Shown here: one piece after another, positions 20,213-29,215 of the stretch
How positions within the stretch are numbered: the stretch's first letter is position 1
Layout: every line of letters starts with the position of its first letter
Position numbers and translations under genes: made by a program
NCBI GenBank assembly: GCA_965228775.1
Contig: OZ245840.1
Span: 3,224,001-3,288,000 of the forward strand
DNA: 64,000 bases
Source of the DNA: JANQMY01 sp965228775
GTDB taxonomy: Bacteria; Pseudomonadota; Alphaproteobacteria; JANQMY01
Reading direction: 5' to 3'
Notes under the pieces: model-generated
Told to the model about the DNA's origin: nothing
Seen by the model: only the letters and a program-made list of their open reading frames with translations
Databases searched by the model: none

Positions 20213-21121
20213 TCAGTCCTTCGGATATCCGGCGTAGGAATCCTTCAGCGTCGCATGGTTCAGCAACATCTCGGCCACTTGTTTGGTGTCGCTTTTATCG
20301 AAGATCCGTGTACGCACCCAATAAGATTCCGTGCGGCGGCTTTCGGACAGGGCCGCAATCTCACGGCGGATGACATATTCCTCGCCGACAAAAAGCGGGC
20401 CGTCGATCATGCGGATTTCTTGGTCCGCAAAAAGACCGACGGCAGGGCCCTTCACGGGAAACGCGGCTTGGCGGTTGGTGTATTCGGCAAGGACGCTCAC
20501 CATTTCCAACGGGATGATGGGGCGTCCCCAAGGATTGTCGCCGCTCGAATACCATGGCGAGTTCTCCGTAATCACGGCCAGTTTCTGGTTCAGTGAAAAC
20601 GGATACAGATGTCCCATATGCTGGTCCGGGTCCATTTTGACGCGTTCTTCTTCGGCACCGGTCATGCCCACGGAAAGGTCCTCAAGAATGACCAGCCGCT
20701 CGGGCGGACGCAGCTTCGCCATGCGTTCTTCCAGCAGGGTTTGCGGGTGATCGGGGCCCAGGCTGGCGCTTGCGTCCAGTACCGGTGTGCCGTCTGCCTT
20801 TTCTGCCCAAGCCCGAACTTTGTTGGCGCCGGCGACCGGCATGTCGGCAAAGGCGCGGACCTCGTCGCCCTCCACGCACATGTTCTGGTAATGCGCCGAG
20901 AGACATCCCCGCTCGTACCATGCCTGTCCCCAAATCTGCTCCAACAAAGGTGGGAACTGGCTGAAATGGGTGGGGCCCTCAATAGGTCCTGCCTTGAACC
21001 CTAGTTTTTCGGCCATGTCATCGTCGTGGATCGACGCGTGACCATCATATTCTTGGTCTTCCAACATTTGTCGTGGATGGCGGAGGGGGCCGGAAAGGGT
21101 AAGCGGCGTGTCGAAGGTCAT
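20213..21121 (-). CDS. hotdog-fold (MaoC-like) protein
   Basis: About 302 residues, roughly twice a single MaoC domain. GFKAGPIEGPTHFSQFPPL resembles the hydratase signature of (R)-enoyl-CoA hydratases, and FADQEIRMIDGPLFVGEEYVIRREI is a second hotdog-like strand set. A double hotdog acting on acyl thioesters is the best guess; the substrate is unknown. Converges with the LysE gene. Confidence 0.6.
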   Translation of the reverse strand: MTFDTPLTLSGPLRHPRQMLEDQEYDGHASIHDDDMAEKLGFKAGPIEGPTHFSQFPPLLEQIWGQAWYERGCLSAHYQNMCVEGDEVRAFADMPVAGANKVRAWAEKADGTPVLDASASLGPDHPQTLLEERMAKLRPPERLVILEDLSVGMTGAEEERVKMDPDQHMGHLYPFSLNQKLAVITENSPWYSSGDNPWGRPIIPLEMVSVLAEYTNRQAAFPVKGPAVGLFADQEIRMIDGPLFVGEEYVIRREIAALSESRRTESYWVRTRIFDKSDTKQVAEMLLNHATLKDSYAGYPKD

Positions 21122-21195
21122 GGTGACTCCTAGTCAAGTCTTGGACAGCTACATACTGGGTAGCGATTTTTACCCGGCCTGTCCTCATTAAAGTC

Positions 21196-21283
21196 GTCAT
21201 GCCAGGACTTGTTCCTGGCATCCAGGGTACACAGACGCCTGCTTTGTGACGCCCTGGATCCCAAGGACAAGCCTTGGGATGAC
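21196..21283. repeat. interspersed palindromic repeat, GTCAT..ATGAC family (copy 4)
   Basis: GTCATGCCAGGACTTGTTCC at one end and GGACAAGCCTTGGGATGAC at the other, with inner stems TGCCAGG/CCTGGCA and CCCTGGATCC. Lies upstream of the cobalamin-binding gene. Confidence 0.8.
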
Positions 21284-21306
21284 TAGTATTTGTGTATAGT
21301 AGATCC

Positions 21307-22230
21307 ATGCGTATCGTTTCTCTTTTGCCGAGTGCCACCGAAATCATCTGCGCCCTTGGTCTGCGTGACCAGTTGGTGGGAATTTCCCATTCCTGCGATT
21401 TTCCCTCTGACGTGACCGGTTTGCCCGTGGTGACAGAAACCGTCATTGACGACCAAAAAACACCACAAGAAATCGATGCGGATGTGCGCGACCGCCTTGG
21501 TTCGGCGGATGCGCTGTACACGCTGGATATGCAGGCGTTGCGGCAATTGGCGCCCGACCTGATCGTCACGCAAGCGCTTTGCGATGTGTGTGCGGTTTCG
21601 GCGAAAGAAGTGGACGATGCGATCTGTTCGCTGCCTGGTGCGCCCCAAGTGGTGAACATGGAGCCATCGGTGCTGGAGGATGTGTTTGACACCATATCCT
21701 TGACCGCAGCGGCGGCGGGCATTTCGGAAAGGGGCCAAACGCTTCGGCAAAGCCTGGCTGACAGGATAAATGCGGTAACGGAACGCACAGAGCGCCACGT
21801 GGCGCCAGAGGCTAGGCCGCGCGTTGCCTTTGTCGAATGGCTGGACCCTCCCTTCAATGGGGGGCATTGGATGCCGGAACTCATCGAGAAGGCAGGGGGC
21901 ATCGATTTGTTAGGCAATCGGGGGGCGCCCTCCGCAACGATTTCATGGGAGCGCGTTGTGGAAGCCGACCCAGATTTAATCTTTGTGTCCTGCTGCGGTT
22001 TTCCGGTCGACCGGACGTTGAAAGATCTTGAGCGCCTCAAAGACGTGGCGGCCTGGCGTGACTTGGCCGCTGGGGCGAAACGCGGTGTTTATGTGTCGGA
22101 CGGCAACGCATTCTTCGCTCGCCCCGGCCCGCGCCTGGTGGAGAGCCTAGAAATCATGGCGCATGCTTGCCACCCTGACATTCACCCCAAGCCGCAGGCT
22201 GCCGCCACCGGCCTTTTGCGGATCGGTTAG
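21307..22230 (+). CDS. cobalamin-binding protein (BtuF-like)
   Basis: About 307 residues with a periplasmic-binding-protein fold: MRIVSLLPSATEIICALGLRDQLVGIS at the start, DLIVTQALCDVCAVS, and ISWERVVEADPDLIFVSCCGF in the second lobe. Family members bind vitamin B12 for BtuCD. No signal peptide is visible and no btuC or btuD is adjacent, so it may be a cytoplasmic relative. The ATG at 21307 is preferred to a GTG 15 bases upstream. No B12 riboswitch was seen before it. Confidence 0.8.
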   Translation: MRIVSLLPSATEIICALGLRDQLVGISHSCDFPSDVTGLPVVTETVIDDQKTPQEIDADVRDRLGSADALYTLDMQALRQLAPDLIVTQALCDVCAVSAKEVDDAICSLPGAPQVVNMEPSVLEDVFDTISLTAAAAGISERGQTLRQSLADRINAVTERTERHVAPEARPRVAFVEWLDPPFNGGHWMPELIEKAGGIDLLGNRGAPSATISWERVVEADPDLIFVSCCGFPVDRTLKDLERLKDVAAWRDLAAGAKRGVYVSDGNAFFARPGPRLVESLEIMAHACHPDIHPKPQAAATGLLRIG

Positions 22231-22469
22231 GTTGTCACCATCAAGAATTCGTTGATCTCGTCCTTCAGTTTCAGCCGTTCCTTGCGCAGGGCGATGTCGC
22301 GTTGATCGGACGCGGCTTCGATGCCAGCTTCGATCCGGTGAATTTCCCGGTTGATGTGGTGGTAGGTCTCGGCCAGCTTGGCAAAATGCGCATTGCTTTC
22401 TTTGAGAGTGTGGATTCTCTCCACATGTTCGGGGAATTCTTCGGCTAATTCGTGAGGCACGTGGGACAT
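22227..22469 (-). CDS. DUF465 (YdcH-like) small protein
   Basis: An 80-residue, highly charged coiled-coil protein (HVERIHTLKESNAHFAKLAETYHHINREIHRIE, then DIALRKERLKLKDEINEFL), typical of DUF465. The function is unknown. The ATG at 22469 follows GGAG at good spacing; an ATG at 22493 would add eight residues. An FNR/FixK-like box lies about 60 bases upstream. Confidence 0.85.
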   Translation of the reverse strand: MSHVPHELAEEFPEHVERIHTLKESNAHFAKLAETYHHINREIHRIEAGIEAASDQRDIALRKERLKLKDEINEFLMVTT

Positions 22470-22525
22470 ACTGTTCTCCGGATCTTGATGCATCCGGAGA
22501 CTACAAACCCTTCGGCACGTGCCCT

Positions 22526-22539
22526 ATGATCTAGATCAA
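22526..22539. promoter_or_regulatory. FNR/FixK-like box upstream of the DUF465 gene
   Basis: ATGATCTAGATCAA matches the TTGAT-N4-ATCAA consensus at nine of the ten specified bases. It lies 57 bases upstream of the DUF465 start, a usual activation distance. Oxygen or redox control is therefore an inference. Confidence 0.5.
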
Positions 22540-22566
22540 AGGGCAGGGTGGGTTTTGTGGTGCAAT

Positions 22567-24021
22567 CTACTCATTCACCCTCATGAGGAGTTGGGCGTAG
22601 AAATCCGTCGCCCGCACCATGTTCTCAATAGAGATGCGTTCGTTGGTGCCGTGGAAGGCGGCCATGTCTTCCGGTCCCACAATCATGGGATTGAAGCGGT
22701 AGGCATTGTCGGCAACAGTCGAATAGTGACGGCTATCGGTCGCGGCCACGGTCAAGCCTGGTGTGACGATGACATCGCCAAAAATGTCGCGTGCGGTATC
22801 GACGATCGCGGCAAAGCTCTCGGATTTTGTGTCGGCGACTTTCGACGCTTCATTCCCCGTGACCACTTTGATGTCGATCGCTTCATTGTCGATGGCCTGG
22901 CGCACATGTTCGGTCACCGATTCGACCGTGTCGCGCGGGTGCAAGCGAAAATTGATGGTGGCGACGGCGCGGATGGGCAACACATTTTCCTTGATGCTGC
23001 CCGACAACATGGTGGGTGCGATTGTCGTGCGCATCATGGCGTTTCCGGCGGGAATGCCGGAGATGGTCGCTTCGATAAAGCGTCCGAAAAGCCATTGATT
23101 GGCAAAGGCCATGCGCTGGCCATAGGACATATGCCGTCCCAGCGTGTCGTACATCTCACCGGAAACCCCATCGAGACCGCCGGGCAAGGGCGTCTCCTGC
23201 AGTTTAACGATCGCAGCGGCCAAATCACCGACGGCTGTTCTATGTGGCGGGAGGGAGGAATGCCCGCCAGCCGCTTCGGCAATAAGCTGCAGGGTGAGAT
23301 ATCCCTTCTCGGCCACGTTGATGCTGGCGACGGGCTTGTCCACACCAGGAACAAGGCCATTGATCACGAATGACCCTTCATCCAAAGACCAGGCCAGTTG
23401 CACACCCTGCTTCTTCAAATGGGCCGCGACCGCACCGGCCCCATCGAGGCCCGAAACTTCTTCATCATGGCCGAAACTGAGATAGATCGTTTGCTTAGGC
23501 GTAAAGCCGTTTTTGAGAAGCAAAGTCGCTGCTTCCATAATCGCGATGACAGCACCTTTGTCGTCCAGCGCCCCGCGTCCCCACACATATCCGTCCGCGA
23601 TATTGCCGGCGTAAGGCGGCTGGATCCATAGAGAGTCCGTACCCGGAATAACCGGCACCACATCATAGTGGCCCGTTAACAGAATTGGCTGGGCTTCCGC
23701 ATCCGTTCCTTGCCATTTCAGCAAGATGGTGTGTCCAAGCAGAGTGCGGGAGGTGGCGCCGTGAATGTCCGGGTAGGTTTCCTCCAGCCACTGTATGAAG
23801 CCTTCGAATGGTTCAGGGGCCGGCCGGGAGGGTTTTTGCTTTGATACGGTCTTGAAACGAATGGCTTCGGACAGATGCTGTGCGATGACGTCTGCGTTGG
23901 GTTTCAGTGTGACTAATTCAACCGTAGACGGATTATTGGGTGTATAGCCCGCCGTGCGGATAAGAACCACCGCGGCCAAAATAACGATAAAGCCGATCCC
24001 GGCGACCAAGGCGTGTTTCAT
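22567..24021 (-). CDS. M20 family peptidase, membrane-anchored
   Basis: A 484-residue zinc carboxypeptidase/amidohydrolase of the M20 family. An N-terminal helix (MKHALVAGIGFIVILAAVVLI) anchors or exports it. Metal-binding motifs are LLTGHYDVVP, GRGALDDKGAV and GHDEEVSG, with the catalytic base in DEE. Late residues ATDSRHYSTV hold a further metal-binding His. The overall length and the helix-first layout resemble PM20D1-type enzymes. The substrate is unknown. Confidence 0.9.
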   Translation of the reverse strand: MKHALVAGIGFIVILAAVVLIRTAGYTPNNPSTVELVTLKPNADVIAQHLSEAIRFKTVSKQKPSRPAPEPFEGFIQWLEETYPDIHGATSRTLLGHTILLKWQGTDAEAQPILLTGHYDVVPVIPGTDSLWIQPPYAGNIADGYVWGRGALDDKGAVIAIMEAATLLLKNGFTPKQTIYLSFGHDEEVSGLDGAGAVAAHLKKQGVQLAWSLDEGSFVINGLVPGVDKPVASINVAEKGYLTLQLIAEAAGGHSSLPPHRTAVGDLAAAIVKLQETPLPGGLDGVSGEMYDTLGRHMSYGQRMAFANQWLFGRFIEATISGIPAGNAMMRTTIAPTMLSGSIKENVLPIRAVATINFRLHPRDTVESVTEHVRQAIDNEAIDIKVVTGNEASKVADTKSESFAAIVDTARDIFGDVIVTPGLTVAATDSRHYSTVADNAYRFNPMIVGPEDMAAFHGTNERISIENMVRATDFYAQLLMRVNE

Positions 24022-24256
24022 GCCCAACCCCTGACGTTTTTTGTTTTGACCAATCTATCAGCCCGTTCGGGCCAAGGGAATGGCAGATTTGGCTCGTTTA
24101 CATCCGAAGTTCACAGATTGTTAGGACACCTTAGCGCGACGTAAACAGACGATTTTAATTCAAATTGTGATTGCTGTTTTAGGGATCTCTTCACGGATTA
24201 TTAGCCGCGACGCCCTTTGATGCCGGTACCGACAATTCGTTGAAGGACCGGGTATT

Positions 24257-26716
24257 GTGCCGCGCAGAACGTCTTCGTCTTATTCATTTCATGCTCTGTT
24301 AAGGTGCGGCGTTGCCGCCGCGCCTTTGTTGATTGGTCTTGCTGCTTGCGGGTCAGGGGGGTCGGACGATTCCTCGCCCTCATCCGCAAGCATTAGCGGG
24401 AGCAGCAGTCCGGTAATAGTATCGGCATTCGATCAAAACCTGCCGGAGCCTGATGCGGCTTTGGGGGCTGCTGGTTGGTTCGGCACGGAATATAACTTCA
24501 GCACCGGCCTCGACATGATCAATGCGGCAGAGGCTTATGCGGACAGGGTCGGTGGGCAGCCTGCCGGGAAGGGCGTTCGTGTGGCGATCATCGACCAAGG
24601 CATCGATCTTGATCACCCGGATCTCAAAACGGCGCTTGATGGACAGCCAACATTCCTGTTTTCCACGGAAGCGAGCCCTTCACCTTCCACGCACGGCACC
24701 CATGTGGCGGGGATTGTTGCTGCGGCCCGGGACAATGTGGGGCGCCATGGCGTGGCCTACCGGGCGAATATCGTCAATATCCAGGGCACGCGTCCGTCGC
24801 TTTATGCAGGCGATTTCGAAAATGCCGAATTCGACTCCGTTGATCTTGCCATTGCCATCGGATCTGCGGCGGGTATTTCAAAGTGTTATGGCACCGGCGT
24901 TCAGTGTTCGGGGGCAAGCGCAGGCGACTTCACGAGTAATCCGACATTCTCGTCCGACATCATCAATATGAGCTTGGGTGGTCCGTCGCCCGTATCGGCC
25001 GTGCTCGAAGCGATGCAAGATGCCGCCACGCAAGAGCGCATTATGGTGATCTCGTCAGGGAACGACTCGGCAGGAGAGCCAAGCTACCCAGCGCGGTATG
25101 CAACAGACGGGATTGTCGCGGGATACGCAGTTGTGGTTGGTAATCTGCAGGCGGACAATACGCCCCGGCCCAGTAGTAATGATTGCGGAACCACGGCGGC
25201 CTATTGCTTGATGGCGCCGGGCACAAATATCTATTCGACCATACCGGGCGCAAGCTATGGCTTTGGGACGGGCACATCCATGGCGGCCCCGCAAGTTGCG
25301 GGTGCGCTGGCGGTGCTGAAGGCAGCCTTCCCCGGCGTCACGAACTCATCCCTGGTGCAGCGCATCTTGGACACGGCGGCACCTTTGCCGTTTGCTGCGT
25401 CCGTGGTGGGCCAAGGCCTTCTAGATCTGGAGGCGGCCATCAATCCGGTGGGCATTGTCAGTGTCCCCGGCGGTGGAGGTGGCGGCGGCGGCGGTGGAGG
25501 CGGCGGCGGTGGCGGTGGCGGAGCAGGCCCCACGGCCGAGGCTACCACACTCGCGCTTGGACCTGCTTTTGGTGTTCAGTCAAATGGATATAAAATATTT
25601 GCAAGTGTGATGGGCCTGGACGAGCAAGGTTTCCCCTTCTTCTTCGATTTGAACCAGCAAATTGCGAGCCAGGAGCGCCGGACAGGGCTTGAGAGTTTCC
25701 TTTCCAGTGATCAGTACACGACGGTTCAGGGTGTTGCGGGCACGAATTTCCAAAGCGCGTTCTTCATCGACAAAAACGTGGTCGACAGCGTTCTTCCTTT
25801 CTGGTCCAAGCTGGGGCCGGATCCACGTGGCCGCGCTCTCAAACAAACGCCCGCCATGGCGCGCGTCAGTGGTTCGATGACCAAGCGCTTGTCTTACTTT
25901 GCGGGCATCAATACGGCGCCTGCCGATACGTTTGGCGCGTTGCAGCCGTTTTATGCGGGGGGTGCTGAGTTTCTGTCCGGCCCAAGTTTCTTCGCCCCAT
26001 ATGACGATCTCACCGGACCGGCCACCGGGGGCGGTATTGGCTGGTCTGTTACGCCGTCGCTGACGGTGAAAGTAGCCGGTTTTCAAAGCTCAAATGAGCT
26101 GACAGAGAACCAAGAAGCGGATCTTGCGCGGATGGAATTGGGCTATCGCATTGCGAATGTGGATGTCCGTGTGGGTTTCGGCCACGTATCCGAACAAGGT
26201 GGCGCCCTTGGATCTGAAGTGGAGGGGGCGTTTAACGCCGGCCAGTCATCTCGATCCAACTTTGCGTCCGTTTCTATTGCCGCGCCGCTCAATGACCAGA
26301 TCACCGTATTTGCATCCTACACGGACGGTGTCACGAACCAGACCACCGGCGGTCTGATCACGAATGCCGCCGATGCCCGGGCGAATGCGTTCGGCGTTGG
26401 TATTGCCGCCCGCGATGTGGTCTGGGAAGATGACGGACTCACTTTCACGGTCGGTCAGCCTCTTCGTGTGTCCTCATCCCGTGCGACGGTCACCGTACCT
26501 GTTTCGCTGGAAGACGATGTGATCGTCAATTTCCAAACAGACGAAATTGACGTGTCGGCGGAGGCCCGTGAGATCGCGCTTGAAGCGGTCTATACCACAC
26601 CGGTTGCGGACGACTCTTTCGTCTCCCTAGGTGTGTTTGGCCGGATCAATCCGGATCACAATCCGAATGCGGCGCCCGATATCGGCTTCGGTACAAAGTT
26701 TGCCCATCGCTTCTAA
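24257..26716 (+). CDS. subtilase (S8) lipoprotein, probable autotransporter
   Basis: An 819-residue secreted serine protease. A lipobox LIGLAAC puts the acylated cysteine at residue 31. The subtilisin triad is D113 (VAIIDQGIDLDHPD), H146 (STHGTHVAG) and S341 (GTGTSMAAPQVAG). A run of about 18 glycines near 405-423 separates the protease from a C-terminal 390-residue region rich in alternating strands and ending in phenylalanine (KFAHRF), as in outer-membrane barrels. The lipobox plus S8 plus barrel layout recalls SphB1 and NalP. The start is GTG with GAAGGA upstream. Confidence 0.85.
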   Translation: MPRRTSSSYSFHALLRCGVAAAPLLIGLAACGSGGSDDSSPSSASISGSSSPVIVSAFDQNLPEPDAALGAAGWFGTEYNFSTGLDMINAAEAYADRVGGQPAGKGVRVAIIDQGIDLDHPDLKTALDGQPTFLFSTEASPSPSTHGTHVAGIVAAARDNVGRHGVAYRANIVNIQGTRPSLYAGDFENAEFDSVDLAIAIGSAAGISKCYGTGVQCSGASAGDFTSNPTFSSDIINMSLGGPSPVSAVLEAMQDAATQERIMVISSGNDSAGEPSYPARYATDGIVAGYAVVVGNLQADNTPRPSSNDCGTTAAYCLMAPGTNIYSTIPGASYGFGTGTSMAAPQVAGALAVLKAAFPGVTNSSLVQRILDTAAPLPFAASVVGQGLLDLEAAINPVGIVSVPGGGGGGGGGGGGGGGGGGAGPTAEATTLALGPAFGVQSNGYKIFASVMGLDEQGFPFFFDLNQQIASQERRTGLESFLSSDQYTTVQGVAGTNFQSAFFIDKNVVDSVLPFWSKLGPDPRGRALKQTPAMARVSGSMTKRLSYFAGINTAPADTFGALQPFYAGGAEFLSGPSFFAPYDDLTGPATGGGIGWSVTPSLTVKVAGFQSSNELTENQEADLARMELGYRIANVDVRVGFGHVSEQGGALGSEVEGAFNAGQSSRSNFASVSIAAPLNDQITVFASYTDGVTNQTTGGLITNAADARANAFGVGIAARDVVWEDDGLTFTVGQPLRVSSSRATVTVPVSLEDDVIVNFQTDEIDVSAEAREIALEAVYTTPVADDSFVSLGVFGRINPDHNPNAAPDIGFGTKFAHRF

Positions 26717-26805
26717 CCGCTGGTCCTAACCGGTTGCACAGCCTGAGCTTTCCCCCATAAGATAGGTCGTGGCGCGGGGGATAGCGCTGTGGATCAGGGG
26801 GATCT

Positions 26806-27765
26806 ATGAGGCCGGGAAAAATACCCGTGTTTCGCACGGCAGGGGCGGGCATACGCTTCTTGTTTGTCAATTTCTTCAAGATTTTGAGAGCATCCGTCGT
26901 GCCCGGATTGATCGCGGGCGTCTCCTTGTTTGCGCTACATTGGTATGTGATGCCGGGTCTTGCCGGTCAATCCGTCATCGGCTTGGGGCGGGTTCAGAAC
27001 CCATTCTATGGCCTGCCTTTTGTCGCGGTTTATCTGTTTGCAATTTTGATGTTTTCAGTTGGGCTTGCGCGCGTTTACTTCGGGCAGCCGATCGGTTTGA
27101 TCTATTCGCGTGTCGGCCCTCAAGAGCTGCGATTCTTCGGCGGTACCCTGACGGTGGTTCTGCTGATGTTTTTGCTCTGCGGCCTGCCGCTGCTGTTTTT
27201 GTTTTGGGTCGTCTTTTATTTTATTGAGGCGAACACGTTCTTGGCGTTCTTCGGGCTGAAAACGCTGCCGCTGCCGGTCACACGGCATGTAACGGTCGCA
27301 TCCGTCGTCAATCAGCAAGAACTCTCGCTCCTGACGGTCGTCGCGATCGCGGCGATCGCATTGCTCTGCCTTTATCTCTTTTTATCGTTACGCCTGAGCA
27401 TCCTTCTTCCTGTTGTTGTGCAGGAGCGGCGTTTGGGAGTTTTACGGTCTTGGCAGCTAACCAACGGGAACTTCTGGCGTCTGTTCTTTGTCTTTGCGAT
27501 CCTTTTTGTCAGTTTGTATATCTTGATGATCCCATTTCTCATCCTTGTATCATTGCTGATGCAGTGGCTGTTCCTGGAACAGGGCGGGCGGGTGACGATC
27601 GGGGGTTCGGTAACGATCGACTCGTTCCGAACGGCCATGGGGCTCTTCATCCTGGCGCTGGACGCCTTCTTCTATCTGATCGTGACCAGCCTGTTTGTGG
27701 GCGCTTTGGGATACGCCTACAAGAAACTCACGTTGGACGAGTCTGAAGCCGCTGCGGCAGGTTAG
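26806..27765 (+). CDS. integral membrane protein of unknown function
   Basis: A 319-residue protein with about six strongly hydrophobic helices (RASVVPGLIAGVSLFALH, FVAVYLFAILMFSVGLARVY, LTVVLLMFLLCGLPLLFLFW and others) and a short acidic tail. No catalytic motif or family name recognised. It lies alone after the subtilase gene, with GGGGG before the ATG, and faces queE. Confidence 0.75.
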   Translation: MRPGKIPVFRTAGAGIRFLFVNFFKILRASVVPGLIAGVSLFALHWYVMPGLAGQSVIGLGRVQNPFYGLPFVAVYLFAILMFSVGLARVYFGQPIGLIYSRVGPQELRFFGGTLTVVLLMFLLCGLPLLFLFWVVFYFIEANTFLAFFGLKTLPLPVTRHVTVASVVNQQELSLLTVVAIAAIALLCLYLFLSLRLSILLPVVVQERRLGVLRSWQLTNGNFWRLFFVFAILFVSLYILMIPFLILVSLLMQWLFLEQGGRVTIGGSVTIDSFRTAMGLFILALDAFFYLIVTSLFVGALGYAYKKLTLDESEAAAAG

Positions 27766-27770
27766 CGCCG

Positions 27771-28406
27771 CTACGGCAGACCCAATAGTTTATGGGTCTG
27801 CAGGCTGAGTTGCCATTGCGGGTGTTTGAGGCAGTAGGCGATGGCGGCCTTTGTGTGTTCTGCTGTTTGCGGATCATCAAGGGGCTGCAGTGAGAACCGC
27901 TTAAAATCGAGATCGGCAAAGTGTTCCGGCTTTGCTTTGTCTTGCGGGAAGACGAGCTTGAGTTCGTCTCCCGACCGCTGAACAATTTCCGCGTCTGCTT
28001 TGGGGCTCACGCACAGCCAATCAATGCCGTCCGGCGCTTTTACCGTCCCGTTGGTTTCAACGGCGATCGAGAAACCGTTGGCGTGGAGGGCGTCTATCGC
28101 AGCCCGATCAAGCTGCAGAAGGGGTTCGCCGCCGGTGCAGACCACAAACCGATCCGATGTGTTGGTGCCGGGCCATTGCTCAGCGACCGCCGCCGCTAAG
28201 GCATCAGCCGTCTGGAACCGGCCGCCGCCCGGCCCGTCCGTGCCAATGAAATCCGTATCGCAAAACTGGCAGACTGCTTTCGCTCTGTCTTGTTCGCGGC
28301 CTGTCCATAGATTGCATCCGGTAAAGCGGCAAAAGACGGCGGGGCGCCCTGTTTGGGCGCCTTCCCCTTGAAGCGTGAAATAGATTTCTTTGACGGTGTA
28401 GGTCAT
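27771..28406 (-). CDS. queE: 7-carboxy-7-deazaguanine synthase
   Basis: Radical SAM enzyme converting 6-carboxy-tetrahydropterin to 7-carboxy-7-deazaguanine, on the way to preQ0 and queuosine. The 211-residue protein has FTLQGEGAQTGRPAVFCR at the start. The iron-sulfur cysteines are C31, C46 and C49, an expanded CX14CX2C spacing seen in some QueE clades rather than CX3CX2C. A TGGEPLLQLD motif follows. Its start overlaps the queC stop by four bases. Confidence 0.93.
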   Translation of the reverse strand: MTYTVKEIYFTLQGEGAQTGRPAVFCRFTGCNLWTGREQDRAKAVCQFCDTDFIGTDGPGGGRFQTADALAAAVAEQWPGTNTSDRFVVCTGGEPLLQLDRAAIDALHANGFSIAVETNGTVKAPDGIDWLCVSPKADAEIVQRSGDELKLVFPQDKAKPEHFADLDFKRFSLQPLDDPQTAEHTKAAIAYCLKHPQWQLSLQTHKLLGLP

Positions 28407-29116
28407 GGCCCTTCGTTGCCGATAAATTTTTCATAGCCGCTTTTGCGCAGTTTACACGCCGGGCAGGTGCCGCAACCATAGCCCCAATCATGGAGCTGGC
28501 TGCGATCCCCCAGATAGCAAGTGTGCGTTTCCTTTCGAATGATGTCGACCAACGCGTCCCCGCCGAATTCCTGTGCCATCGCCCAGGTTTGCGCTTTGTC
28601 AATCCACATGAGGGGTGTGTGCAAGACAAGGCGCGCTTCGAGGCCGAGATTGAGGGTTGCCTGCAGCGATTTCAGCGTATCGTCCCGGCAATCGGGATAG
28701 CCGGAATAGTCGGTCTCGCACATGCCGCCGACAATATGTTTGAGAGAGCGGCGATAGGCCAGAACAGCTGCGGCCGTCAGAAAAAAGATATTCCGTCCAG
28801 GAACGAAAGTGTTAGGCAGGCCGCTTTCGGCGAATTCAATTTCCATGTCTTTCGTCATGGCTGTGTCCCCTAATTCCTGAATGAAGGGAAGGGGCAGCAT
28901 ATGGTCTTTGCCAAGCTTGGCGCCCCAATCGGGGAAAGCTTTGCGCAAATGGCCCAGCACATCTTCGCGGCACTCCAGCTCCACCGCGTGGCGCTGGCCA
29001 TAGTCAAAACCGATGGTCTCTACGTAAGCAAATCGGTCGAGCGCCCACGCAAGACAGGTCGCGGAATCTTGCCCGCCGGAAAACAGAACAAGGGCTCGTT
29101 GGTTTGTGTCAGTCAT
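28403..29116 (-). CDS. queC: 7-cyano-7-deazaguanine synthase
   Basis: ATP-dependent conversion of 7-carboxy-7-deazaguanine to preQ0. The 237 residues start MTDTNQRALVLFSGGQDSATC, whose SGGQDS PP-loop binds ATP. PGRNIFFLTAAAVLA is the family core and the zinc cysteines are in YGCGTCPACKLRKSGY. The ATG at 29116 is chosen because the PP-loop usually lies about ten residues from the start; the upstream frame adds 15 unlikely residues. Operon queC-queE. queD is not in the window. Confidence 0.93.
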   Translation of the reverse strand: MTDTNQRALVLFSGGQDSATCLAWALDRFAYVETIGFDYGQRHAVELECREDVLGHLRKAFPDWGAKLGKDHMLPLPFIQELGDTAMTKDMEIEFAESGLPNTFVPGRNIFFLTAAAVLAYRRSLKHIVGGMCETDYSGYPDCRDDTLKSLQATLNLGLEARLVLHTPLMWIDKAQTWAMAQEFGGDALVDIIRKETHTCYLGDRSQLHDWGYGCGTCPACKLRKSGYEKFIGNEGP

Positions 29117-29215
29117 TATTCGTTGCGTCACATGGATGTCGGTATTCCTTACCGTCATCACGGGGCAAGCGAAAGCGAATTCCTGGACTTACGTTTCAGG
29201 ACTGGTTTGAGGGCG

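Noticed and set aside
25255..25548. polyproline-rich minus-strand ORF
   Set aside because: Shadow of the polyglycine tract in the subtilase gene.
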